Source: Verrucomicrobiaceae bacterium (GTDB lineage: Bacteria; Verrucomicrobiota; Verrucomicrobiia; Verrucomicrobiales; Verrucomicrobiaceae). From it: 64,000 bases of DNA. Position numbers and translations under genes: made by a program. Positions 41,327 through 50,300 of the stretch are shown here, in pieces; position 1 is the first letter of the stretch, and each line of letters starts with the position of its first letter. The stretch lies in assembly GCA_016795485.1 (NCBI GenBank), contig JAEUHM010000041.1, positions 372,001 to 436,000 of the forward strand, in the 5' to 3' direction. The notes beneath the pieces were generated by a model. That model searched no databases. It saw nothing but the letters and a program-made list of their open reading frames with translations, and was not told the origin of the DNA.

Positions 41327-43405
41327 ATGCTCCGCTCTGTAACTCGCCACCTAACCACCAGTCCCCTTGTAGCCCGGGGTGCCATACTGATTGTTTGCCT
41401 GCACTTGGTTGTATCACTCATCACAAGGCTAGCATTGCTCTATCAGGGAAGAGTGGATCTGTCATTCCAACCCACTGCGCTGCTGGCAAGTTTTGGCTGG
41501 GGCATGTGGTACGACGTTATGGCAGGATTCCTCTCCGCCGGCATCTGGGTGGTAATAGCTACGCTTACTCCATCCCTCATCTGGAAGAACAAACTGGGCA
41601 AGTGGCTAGTATCGGGCATCGCTGCAAGTTACGGAATCGCCTTCGTCTTCACGGCTATTGCGGAGTGGTTTTTTTGGGACGAGTTCCAAGTCCGCTTCAA
41701 CTTTATCGCTGTAGACTATTTGGTCTTCACTCAGGAAGTGTGGGACAACATCGACCAGAGTTATCCCATGCCGCTAGTGATTGGTGCTCTCGCGACAACT
41801 GGGATAGGTTTAGCGTTCCTTGTCGCTAAGCTAATGCTAAGTGAATGGGTTGTGGCGGGGGATCACCGAATAAAGTCGGTTCTTGTCTCCACAGGTAGCT
41901 ACTTTGGGCTAGCCGCATGTGCCGCTACTTTGTTCAGCCAACGTCAACTGCCGACCTTTGCGAATGAGTTCAATCGCGAACTGGCAAAGAATGGAACGTA
42001 TTCCTTCTGCGCGGCATTTTGGGAGAGTGAGATCGATTTTGAGCGCTTCTATCGGAAGCTTCCTGAAGACAAAGCGCTCATCAGAGCCCGTGAACTGCTT
42101 GCTTCCCCGGAAGAACCTCTCGCGAACCCTGAGGACATTCATGATCTGCGTCGTATCGTGCGAGGAACTGGACCGGAAAAGCAACTCAACGTGATGTTGG
42201 TAAGCGTGGAGAGCCTCAGCGCGGAGTTTCTCAAGCACTACAAGCCAAAACAACAGCGCTCCGTTACTCCGCGGTTGGATGAGTTGTTTGATCAAGGTAT
42301 TTGGTTGCGTGATCTTTACGCTACTGGCACTCGAACGGTGAGAGGGCTCGAGGCTCTAACCCTGAGTGTTCCGCCAACACCAGGACAGTCCATCGTCTGG
42401 CGTGAGGGAAAGAATGAGCACCTCTTTACCCTGGGCAGCCTCTTCCAGGCTCGCGGTTACGACACTGCTTACGTTTACGGAGGAGACGCCAAGTTTGACT
42501 TCATGCGCTACTTCTTCTCAAACAATGGCTATCGTGTCGTCGATCGAGAAACGAAGTCGCCGAACGACTGGACCTTCAACAACGCTTGGGGTGTGGCAGA
42601 CGAAGACTTGTTTGAGTGGACACTCAAGGAGGCGGATGCCGATTATGCTTCAGGGAAGAGGTTTTTTCTTCATACGATGACCGTGTCCAATCATCGGCCG
42701 TTCACATTCCCCGAGGGTCACATTGACATGATGCCCAATACTGGCAGGGATGCGGCTGTTAAGTATACCGACTGGTGTATAGGCCATTTTATCGATGAAG
42801 CGAAGAAGCGCCCATGGTTCAAAGACACCCTGTTTGTGATTGTTGCCGATCACTGCCACGGAAGCGCTGGTAAGGTTCAACTCGACGTCACCAAGTATCG
42901 TATCCCCTGCCTCTTCTACTCCCCAGAGCACATCAAGCCGGGCGTCTTGAAGGGGATGTGCAGCCAGATCGACATTGCCCCCACCATTGCTGGCATTCTC
43001 AACTGGAGCTACACCTCGCGCTTTTTTGGCCACGATGTGCTGCGGGTAGGGGCCTATCCGAAGGAGAAACGCCGTGCTTTCGTGAGCAACTATCAAAAGA
43101 TTGCGATGATCACTCCAGAGGCGCTCGCACTCTTAATGCCCAAGCAAGGTGCCGTGGTTGGGCAACTCAAGACAACAAGTGGCGACTTCTTTCCCGATGA
43201 CTCTCCTATGTCACAGACCGCACTGGATGACGCCACAGCCGTTTATCAAGCTGCTGCCTGGGCACTGTCACACGGCGCGCTCAAAAGCAGTGATCGCGAT
43301 GCGCGGCTCATGTCAAAGCCACTACATCCTCAGGCGCAGGTGCCACCTAGCCCCTCGAATCACGTGGATCAAAGGCATCCCGCAGGCCATCTCCGAGGAA
43401 GTTGA
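41327..43405 (+). CDS. LTA-synthase-family membrane phosphotransferase
   Basis: The product has 692 residues. Five N-terminal helices (about 15-220) are followed by a periplasmic sulfatase-fold domain. Catalytic-site elements are LVSVESLS (metal ligand E), TGTRTVRGLEALTL (likely nucleophile Thr), WGVADEDLFEW and FVIVADHCHGS (metal-binding D and H). In Gram-negative bacteria this family transfers phosphoglycerol or phosphoethanolamine to glycans or lipids of the envelope. The exact acceptor is unknown. ATG 41327 is chosen over the TTG at 41270. The 3' end overlaps the converging permease gene by 59 bp. The 266 bp upstream of it have no gene. Confidence 0.88.
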   Translation: MLRSVTRHLTTSPLVARGAILIVCLHLVVSLITRLALLYQGRVDLSFQPTALLASFGWGMWYDVMAGFLSAGIWVVIATLTPSLIWKNKLGKWLVSGIAASYGIAFVFTAIAEWFFWDEFQVRFNFIAVDYLVFTQEVWDNIDQSYPMPLVIGALATTGIGLAFLVAKLMLSEWVVAGDHRIKSVLVSTGSYFGLAACAATLFSQRQLPTFANEFNRELAKNGTYSFCAAFWESEIDFERFYRKLPEDKALIRARELLASPEEPLANPEDIHDLRRIVRGTGPEKQLNVMLVSVESLSAEFLKHYKPKQQRSVTPRLDELFDQGIWLRDLYATGTRTVRGLEALTLSVPPTPGQSIVWREGKNEHLFTLGSLFQARGYDTAYVYGGDAKFDFMRYFFSNNGYRVVDRETKSPNDWTFNNAWGVADEDLFEWTLKEADADYASGKRFFLHTMTVSNHRPFTFPEGHIDMMPNTGRDAAVKYTDWCIGHFIDEAKKRPWFKDTLFVIVADHCHGSAGKVQLDVTKYRIPCLFYSPEHIKPGVLKGMCSQIDIAPTIAGILNWSYTSRFFGHDVLRVGAYPKEKRRAFVSNYQKIAMITPEALALLMPKQGAVVGQLKTTSGDFFPDDSPMSQTALDDATAVYQAAAWALSHGALKSSDRDARLMSKPLHPQAQVPPSPSNHVDQRHPAGHLRGS

Positions 43406-44333
43406 GCGCAAGGAGCGTGCTAGACATCAGCACTGAAGGAAAAAGCAGCAGCCACCATTTGCTGTCGATAGGGTTGATGACTTGTGCACCGTCCTTGAGG
43501 AGGCTACCCCAGCTAGCCGCAGGGTCCTCAATGCCTAGCCCGAGAAAGCTCAAAAATGACTCCGTGAGGATTACCGCCGGGATTGTCAGTGTAAGGTAGG
43601 TCAAGATGACGGTGGAGAGGTTTGGGAGAAGATGTTTCGTCAAAATCTTCGACGTCCCTTGACCCATAGCCCTAGCTGCTGTGACAAAGGTCATTTCACG
43701 CAAAACTAGCACCTGTCCGCGCACTATTCTCGCCATAGTCATCCACTCAACGAGGCCAATGGCGACTATCATCATGAGAATGCGCGAATAGGGCAGCAGG
43801 CCTTGCGCCCAACTCTCAATCAGCAACAGATCCGATGACTGTGCCCATAGACGCAGTGCATCTAGGCCCGCCTTGAGTTGGGCATCGAGCGCCGCAATGA
43901 CTATCATGATGAAGAGGATGCGCGGCACACTGTAGAGTATGTCGATACCTCGCATCATGGCTTCATCGACCTTGCCTCCAACATATCCGGCGACCATGCC
44001 ATAAAGCGCGCCGATCACCAGACTGACAAGTGCCCCCACAAGCCCGATGCCGAGCGAAACTCTCGCGCCTGTCAGCGTCCGATAGAGCAAGTCCTGTCCG
44101 TTCTGGTCAGTTCCACACCAATGAGTGACTCCAGACACGCCTTTAGCCAATGGTGGAAGGAAAATAGAGTCGCTCGGTTGCGACAATTGATCATCCAGCA
44201 GTGGTGGAATCAAAAGTGAGGCCAAAGCGATTGCGGCGATGAACCAAAGAGCGGTCATTGCGCGCCTGTTCGTTGAGAGGACTCGCCATCCGCCAGGATT
44301 CTCACTCTTCGATCTATCAATCGTCTCAGCCAT
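43347..44333 (-). CDS. ABC transporter permease, OppC/DppC family
   Basis: The product has 328 residues. Six helices are readable, with the N-terminal OppC-type segment (RRAMTALWFIAAIALASLL). The loop with HWCGTDQNGQDLLYRTLTGARVSL and the permease coupling motif (EMTFVTAARAMGQGTSKILTKHLLPN) are also typical. It forms the inner-membrane channel with the OppB-like protein, whose gene overlaps it by 8 nt upstream. No substrate-binding protein or ATPase gene lies in the window, so those parts must be encoded elsewhere. The substrate is a peptide or similar compound by family. The 3' end overlaps the converging LTA-synthase-like gene. Confidence 0.9.
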   Translation of the reverse strand: MAETIDRSKSENPGGWRVLSTNRRAMTALWFIAAIALASLLIPPLLDDQLSQPSDSIFLPPLAKGVSGVTHWCGTDQNGQDLLYRTLTGARVSLGIGLVGALVSLVIGALYGMVAGYVGGKVDEAMMRGIDILYSVPRILFIMIVIAALDAQLKAGLDALRLWAQSSDLLLIESWAQGLLPYSRILMMIVAIGLVEWMTMARIVRGQVLVLREMTFVTAARAMGQGTSKILTKHLLPNLSTVILTYLTLTIPAVILTESFLSFLGLGIEDPAASWGSLLKDGAQVINPIDSKWWLLLFPSVLMSSTLLALNFLGDGLRDAFDPRDSRG

Positions 44334-45246
44334 GCAAGCGAATGCGTTTGTCCAGAAGGCTATAAGCCAAGTCGACGACGAAGTTGAAGAACACTAGCAA
44401 GAAACTGTAGATGATCACCGCCCCAACTAGCAACATGACATCTCGATTTTGAATAGCGTTCACGAAGATGACGCCGCCCCCGGGAATGTTGAAAATGGAT
44501 TCAACGACCATGCTTCCCGTTAGGAGATTGGCCGCGAGTGGGCCTAAAAATCCAATGACTGGCAAAATGGCGACCTTCATCGCATGCCGCGCTAGCGCTT
44601 GCCATTCTCCCAAGCCCTTAGCGCGCGCAGTGCGCATGAAATCAGACTGGAGAACCTCAATGAGAGAGTTGCGCATCAGCCTAGCAACGTAGGCAGCATA
44701 GGGGGCGGCCAAGCAGATCGCCGGAAGAGCCAATTGACTGAAAAGTCCCCAACCTCCGACCGGCAGCCAACCGAGCCATAAACTGAAGATAGCAATGAGG
44801 AGCGGCCCAAGAACAAAGGTGGGCACCGAGATGGCAGTAAGCGCGGCGAACATGGCGAATACATCTTCCCACGAATCTTTTCTCATGGCAGCCCAAGCAC
44901 CCGCAAGCACTCCGCCTGCTGCAGCGATGACGAATGCACATGCTCCCAAGGCAAGCGACGTGGGCATCTTTTGAAGTAGCAGTTCATCTACCCTCCAATC
45001 TCGGTATTTTGTCGATGCTCGCAGGTCCCCGCGAACAAGATCCGCTATGAACGCTTGGTATTGTTGCCACAAGGTGCCGTTGAGCTTGTATTTCTCTTCC
45101 AAATGACCCTTGAGGTGCTCAGGAAGCTCTCGCTCGCGATCAAATGGCCCACCCTTCATCATTCTGGCCAGAAGAAAAGTCAGTGAAGCGACACAGAACA
45201 GCACAACGATGCAGCTCAACAGTCGTCTGACGATAAACCAAACCAT
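44326..45246 (-). CDS. ABC transporter permease, OppB/DppB family
   Basis: The product has 306 residues. Family features are the N-terminal helix WFIVRRLLSCIVVLFCVASLTFLLA, the periplasmic loop GGPFDRERELPEHLKGHLEEKYKLN, LVRGDLRAS and the coupling motif SDFMRTARAKGLGEWQALARHAMK. The end (NIPGGGVIFVNAIQNRDVMLLVG) is standard for OppB. It pairs with the OppC-like gene that overlaps its 3' end. ATG 45246 gives the normal N-terminus; an in-frame start at 45309 adds 21 charged residues. Upstream is a minus-strand lipoprotein gene 121 bp away. Confidence 0.92.
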   Translation of the reverse strand: MVWFIVRRLLSCIVVLFCVASLTFLLARMMKGGPFDRERELPEHLKGHLEEKYKLNGTLWQQYQAFIADLVRGDLRASTKYRDWRVDELLLQKMPTSLALGACAFVIAAAGGVLAGAWAAMRKDSWEDVFAMFAALTAISVPTFVLGPLLIAIFSLWLGWLPVGGWGLFSQLALPAICLAAPYAAYVARLMRNSLIEVLQSDFMRTARAKGLGEWQALARHAMKVAILPVIGFLGPLAANLLTGSMVVESIFNIPGGGVIFVNAIQNRDVMLLVGAVIIYSFLLVFFNFVVDLAYSLLDKRIRLHG

Positions 45247-45367
45247 TTTGATAGCCTTCTTTCGTCGTAAATAGGGACCGATGCGAAACAGAAAGAGTGA
45301 TGCCTCCACTTGGGCGACATCACTCTGATTGGCAGCAGTGCTTTTGCGCCGGACTGAGCAGTTCTAT

Positions 45368-45736
45368 CTATTTCGATGGTGGTGTGGGTGCGGTTGCATC
45401 CTTCACCGCACTCGCTGCCTCATTGACGGCCGCCTTTGCGGCTGCTCCGGCATCTTTTGCAGCTTCTTTCACGGCACCAGCAGCCTCTTTGGCCTTCTCC
45501 GCGACTTGCCCAGCGGCGGCTTTGGCTTTCTCGGCGGCGGTATCTGCGGCCTTCTTGGTTGCATCAGCAGCAGCATCTGCGGCAGCTTTGGCGGCGTCTG
45601 CGGTGGCCGAAGCAGCTTCTTTTGCCTTTGCCGCCGCCTCGTCGGCCTTGGCTTTGGCGTCATCCACCTTGGCTTTGTCACAAGCTACAAGGCTGAGGCC
45701 GAGAGCAAGCGCCACTAATGTGATCTTGGTTTTCAT
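45368..45736 (-). CDS. Ala/Lys-rich helical lipoprotein
   Basis: The product has 122 residues. The signal peptide MKTKITLVALALGLSLVAC has a lipobox (LVAC) with lipidation at C19. The mature part is almost wholly Ala, Lys, Glu and Asp in 11-residue-like periods (AKAKADEAAAKAKEAASATAD), predicted as one long amphipathic helix similar to LEA-type or apolipoprotein-like repeats, ending in a short TAPTPPSK tail. It could coat membranes or link them to the cell wall, as Lpp-like proteins do. It is divergent from the DUF1501 gene, 124 bp apart. The open frames on both other strands are composition artefacts. Confidence 0.85.
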   Translation of the reverse strand: MKTKITLVALALGLSLVACDKAKVDDAKAKADEAAAKAKEAASATADAAKAAADAAADATKKAADTAAEKAKAAAGQVAEKAKEAAGAVKEAAKDAGAAAKAAVNEAASAVKDATAPTPPSK

Positions 45737-45777
45737 GATTCGATGGGGTTGGGTGTTTACAGGGATTGCTGGCCTTC

Positions 45778-45806
45778 AGTGTATCAGTGGATACCAGCCT
45801 CCACAA
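45778..45806 (-). promoter_or_regulatory. Candidate promoter for the Ala/Lys-rich lipoprotein
   Basis: On the minus strand, TTGTGG (-35, 45801-45806) and TACACT (-10, 45778-45783) are 17 bp apart, giving a leader of about 35 nt. The -35 match is weak. Confidence 0.3.
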
Positions 45807-45860
45807 GATCGACCAACGCGCAAGGCTTGCCGACGGTGTGGCGTAGGTATTGATCGTCCG

Positions 45861-47306
45861 ATGGCCTCTGGCACCCTCCAACATCCAACGCTTACCCGCC
45901 GTAGCATGATTTCGGCTGGGGCAGTTGGTTTGATGAATCTCGGCCTGGAGCATTTGACGGGTCTGCGGGCTCTGGCGGGACCGTCAGCCCCAGCACCCAA
46001 AGCCAAATCCGTAATCTACATTTTCCTGTCGGGTGGGCTTGCCCAGCATGAGAGTTTTGACATGAAGCCGGATGCTCCACGTGAGATTCGTGGTGAGTTC
46101 CGACCGATCTCGACTCGGACGCCCGGTATTCAGATTTGTGAGCACCTTCCTCGGCTGGCGCGGTTGTCGAACAAGTGGGCATTGCTTCGTTCACTCACTC
46201 ATCCGCACAGCGAGCACTCCCAGGGGCACCACGTCATGCTAACTGGCAGAAGTGACATCCCCGTCGGTTTTGATCCAACCAAATCCGGGTCGTCGGACTG
46301 GCCGAGCATCGCTGCTCTTGCAAATGCCGCTCTGGCACGAACCAACAATCTACCGCCGGCATTGGTGATGCCTGACAAGCTCATCCACCGCACAGGTCGC
46401 GTCATTCCTGGGCAGTTTGGCGGCATGATGGGTGCCCAAGCAGACCCATGGTTTGTCGAGATGTCTCCCTATCGCCCAGAACACTACGGCGCCTTCCCAG
46501 AGTATCTGTTTCATCATGAGAAGGGCTTCCAAAAGGATGGGGCGCTCGCGTTTAGGCCGCCTCAGTTGTCACTCCCAGAAGATGTGACTCTTGACAGAAT
46601 GAGAAGCCGGATTGGCCTCAGAGATCAGTTAGAGAAGCAAGCCGCCGATCTTGCTAAGCTGAATGGTGACCCTTCTTTTGACGCCTATCGAGAAGCGGCG
46701 GTTGGGCTGTTGAGCAACGAGAAAGTCCACACTGCATTTAGCCTCGCCAAAGTCGACGAGCGGCGGCTTGACGCTTATGGACGGAATAGTTTTGGTTGGT
46801 CCCTTTTAGTTGCGAGGCAATTGGTGGAGGCTGGCACTCGGCTGATTCAGGTGAACTTGGGCAACAACGAGACCTGGGACACGCACCAGTCGGCCTGGCC
46901 CAACCTGAAAAACTATCTTTTGCCTCCGATGGACCGTGCGGTAGCTGCCTTGATTGAGGATCTGGATGCAAGCGGCCTCCTTGACGAAACCTTGATTGTC
47001 ATGGGCAGTGAGTTTGGACGCACACCCAAGATCAGCACTTTGCCAGGAGGCAAGGCATTGCCCGGTAGAGACCACTGGGGCCATGTTCAGTCGATTTTCT
47101 TTGCTGGAGGTGGCATCAAGGGAGGAAATGTGATCGGCAGCAGTGACAAAAACGGGGGTTATCCAGAGACCGATGCTCAAACACCGGAGAACCTAGCAGC
47201 TACTATCTACGATGCGCTTGGGATACCGAAAGCGCGGACCTGGCTTGATCTCGCTCATCGGCCCCACCTCTACTATGAGGGCGAGCCGATCAAAGGGTTG
47301 ATGTGA
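45861..47306 (+). CDS. DUF1501 family exported protein (sulfatase-like fold)
   Basis: The product has 481 residues. A Tat-type N-terminus (LTRRSMISAGAVGLMNLGLE) is followed by the family's opening AKSVIYIFLSGGLAQHESFDMKPD. Other hallmarks are THPHSEHSQGHHVMLTGR, LVEAGTRLIQVNLGNNETWDTH, LIVMGSEFGRTPKI and GRDHWGHVQSIFFAGGGIKGG. DUF1501 proteins are related to alkaline-phosphatase-type enzymes and are abundant in Planctomycetes and Verrucomicrobia, usually beside DUF1549/DUF1553 cytochrome-like genes. That partner is missing here. The frame is open further upstream, but this lies over the divergent lipoprotein gene, so ATG 45861 is used. Confidence 0.9.
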   Translation: MASGTLQHPTLTRRSMISAGAVGLMNLGLEHLTGLRALAGPSAPAPKAKSVIYIFLSGGLAQHESFDMKPDAPREIRGEFRPISTRTPGIQICEHLPRLARLSNKWALLRSLTHPHSEHSQGHHVMLTGRSDIPVGFDPTKSGSSDWPSIAALANAALARTNNLPPALVMPDKLIHRTGRVIPGQFGGMMGAQADPWFVEMSPYRPEHYGAFPEYLFHHEKGFQKDGALAFRPPQLSLPEDVTLDRMRSRIGLRDQLEKQAADLAKLNGDPSFDAYREAAVGLLSNEKVHTAFSLAKVDERRLDAYGRNSFGWSLLVARQLVEAGTRLIQVNLGNNETWDTHQSAWPNLKNYLLPPMDRAVAALIEDLDASGLLDETLIVMGSEFGRTPKISTLPGGKALPGRDHWGHVQSIFFAGGGIKGGNVIGSSDKNGGYPETDAQTPENLAATIYDALGIPKARTWLDLAHRPHLYYEGEPIKGLM

Positions 47307-47334
47307 GCCCCTGCTTTGGTGGCCAAGAAATGAA

Positions 47335-47364
47335 TCAGCCGCCGGTCTAGGACTCGGCGGCTGA
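47335..47364. terminator. Hairpin between converging DUF1501 and giant repeat-protein genes
   Basis: A perfect 10-bp GC-rich stem (TCAGCCGCCG / CGGCGGCTGA) encloses a 10-nt loop. It sits 28 bp after the DUF1501 stop and 30 bp from the end of the giant gene. There is no clear T-run on either side, but the position between two stop codons supports a shared terminator. Confidence 0.6.
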
Positions 47365-47394
47365 AACTTGAATGCAATCTTGATGCAACTCCGA

Positions 47395-50300
47395 TTAGTT
47401 GCTCCTGCGGCGGCGGAATCCGAGGGCTAGTAGACCGAACAACAGCAGCATCGCACGGCTAGGCTCAGGAATCAGCACCACGGAGATCGTTCCGAAGGTG
47501 TAGAGGTTGGAAACATCCCAAGCCAAATCAGGGTCAAACGCACTTAGGTCTGGCAGATCGGTGAAGTTGCCTTGTGTGGAGGTAAGGTTGCTGAATGTGC
47601 CGGTGACGCTTAATCCCGTCCAGTCGAACAGCTTCCAGATATCTCCAGCTGCCCAAGCAGTGAGGGCATTGGTATTGGTGATCTCGAGTGTGCCACCGAG
47701 GGTAATCGTGCTACCAGATCCGAAGGAAAGAAGATCTGCTGTTAGCGGAAGAGCGGTATTGTCGCCATCACCATCGCCATCAAAGATGTCGAAGCTGACT
47801 TTTCCGTTCAGAGCAATGGTTCCCGTGCCAGCACTTGTGAGGCTGAGGTCACTGCCTGCCACACCACCCACCGTGCCTACGACGAGATTGCCGCCGACCG
47901 TCATGTTGATGTTATTGCCCAAGACGATAGAGCCATCACCCGTAAGTGTCGTGCCAACGGCGGAGGTGAATGCTCCGGAACCAGTAGCCGAGCCCGTTGT
48001 GTTGGCAGCAACAATGGTGCCAGTGGTCAGAGTGGTGCCACTGCTGTAAGTATTGCCGTTGCCAAGGGTGAGGGTGCCCGCATTGGCCTTGTTCAGCCCG
48101 CTACCAGTTCCACCATTGAGTTCCGCGAGGTTGGTGAGGGTTCCAGCATCCGCATTGAAGCTAATGGCAGCCGTGCCACTACCGACGGAGAAGCCGCCTG
48201 CATCTAGGCTGCCGCCGGTGAAGTTGATGGTCGCATTCTCAGTTCCACCACCGTTGGTGCGGGTGACGTTGCCCGTAAGGGTAACAGCAGCTGTGCCAGA
48301 GATATCCAAAGTCGATGTCACGGTGCGACCAGTTCCTGCATTAGCCATGTTGATTGCTCCCAGACTAATGGTGCCGCCACTTAGATTCATGTCTGCGATG
48401 ACCGTGCCGCCAGCTGAGGTGTTAACCGCCATGCTCACAGAACCGATGGTGGTAGTTCCACCTGCGATGTTCAAGGTGCCGGTTGCATCACCCGTGCCGG
48501 TCGAGCTTCTGCTCGCCAGCACTAAGGAGGTCGCATCCAGTGTACCTTGGTCAAAGCTCATCGTCGCTGTTGCGCTGCCCGTGTTGGCAGTTCTGACAGC
48601 AAGAGACAGTGTGCTGATAAGTAGATCAGCGCTATGGCCGGTGAAGTCCACCGTAGAAGTGCGGTTAGCCCCAGTTCCGAATGTGCTGTTGATCAAATTG
48701 AAGGCCGCACGGCTGGTTCCATCTGAACCACGAACTTGAACGCTGCCCGTTGCGCCAGCAAAATCAAGCAGACCGCTGGAGCGGTCTCCCGCTCCCACGT
48801 TGATGGTGTCCACGTTAATGTTGTTGGTGGTACCACCCAGGTGCAGAGTCTGAAGGGAGGAGGTTGTGGCAGCTCCGATGTTCAGAGTCCCCGCCGTGAT
48901 GGTGCTCACAGGGGCGAGCGTGAGCACTGAGTTTGCCCCGGCTCCTGTTCCGGTGCTAACGTCTCCCACGCGCACCAAGCCAGCCGATCCCATGTTCAAG
49001 GTCAGGCTACCCAGTCCGCTGAAATCCGCTGTAGCTGCATTCTCGTTTGTGGCACCAGTGGCACCGCCCACCAAGAATGTTCCTCCAGTGTTGTTGTTCA
49101 CAAACGCACCGCCACCAGTTGCAGCGAAGAGAGTCGTGGAAGCGTCTACGTTGGCACCGATAGTCACCGCGCCAGTCACCGTGAAGGTATTTCCGCTATC
49201 CACTACCAAGCTATTGGTCAGCGAGTTGCTGTTGGTTTGAGACAGCAGTGAGGCTATCGTTTGGTCGAAACCATTGGTGTCGAACGTTCCAACGGTTGCG
49301 CCAGTTCCAATGCGCAAAGTTGTTGCCACTGGCAGAGCATCTGCGTTTGCGATTTGTAGCGTACCCTCGTTGACCTGGGTCTGACCGGTATAACTGCTGC
49401 TTGTGCCATAGACCTCCCAAACGTTGGCCCCAGACTTAGCGAGGGTGATGACACCGGTTCCATCCGTGACGTTGGTGATGCGGTTGATCACGCTTGGACC
49501 GGAGGTGCCGGAGAGTGTCAATGTTTTGGCTCCAGAGAAGTAGCCCGCAGCACCACCCGCGAAATCTACTGCCCCAGTGCCATTACCACTGAGGGTGACA
49601 CCACCGGTTGTGCCCTGAAGGGCGATGATACGATTGGTGCTTGCACCAACAGAACCTATGTAGCTCAAACCGGTGCTGGCATTCGTGAGTCCCATACGGA
49701 TCACCGAAGCATCGGTTCCTGCTGCTGGAGCACCTAGAGAGCTTGCAGTTCCCGCATTTGCGAGCACTGCCACTGCCACTGTGCCGTTCTGAATCTCAGT
49801 CCCACCGGTGTAGGTGCTTGTTCCGTTAAGCGTCAATGTGTTCGCTTGGTTCTTGAAGAAGCTACCAGCACCAGCGAGGACCGCGTCCAGTGTGGTGTCT
49901 ACTGTGTTGGTGAACAAGAACGCTGTGGACGCATTAATCGTGCCCGTGCCAGTAATCACTGGACCTGCCCCAGTCGTGCTCACCAAAGTGTGGCTGATGC
50001 TATTGGCACCAAGTGCGAGAGTTGCACCGGCTCCAACCGTCAGATTACCTCCACCTGTAGCGTTGTTGGCACCAACGGTGACCGTTCCACCGCTGACGGT
50101 GGTTCCGCCAGTATGAGTGGATGCTGCATTGAGGGTCAGATTACCTGCTCCAGTCTTCGTGAATCCACCTCCACCTGAGCCAAGGCTCCCAGCGAGTGCC
50201 AAGTCAATTCCATTGGTGTCGATCGTGCCACCGCCGCTCAGGAATGTGATGGTTCGAGTCGAGATGTCGTCCACAAACCCAGCACCGAGACGCAAGGTGC

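Noticed and set aside
45297..45860. N-terminal extension of the DUF1501 frame by 188 codons
   Set aside because: This stretch is antisense to a lipoprotein gene with a clear lipobox, and its Ala/Ser-rich translation is a shadow. The Tat-type start at 45861 is normal for the family.
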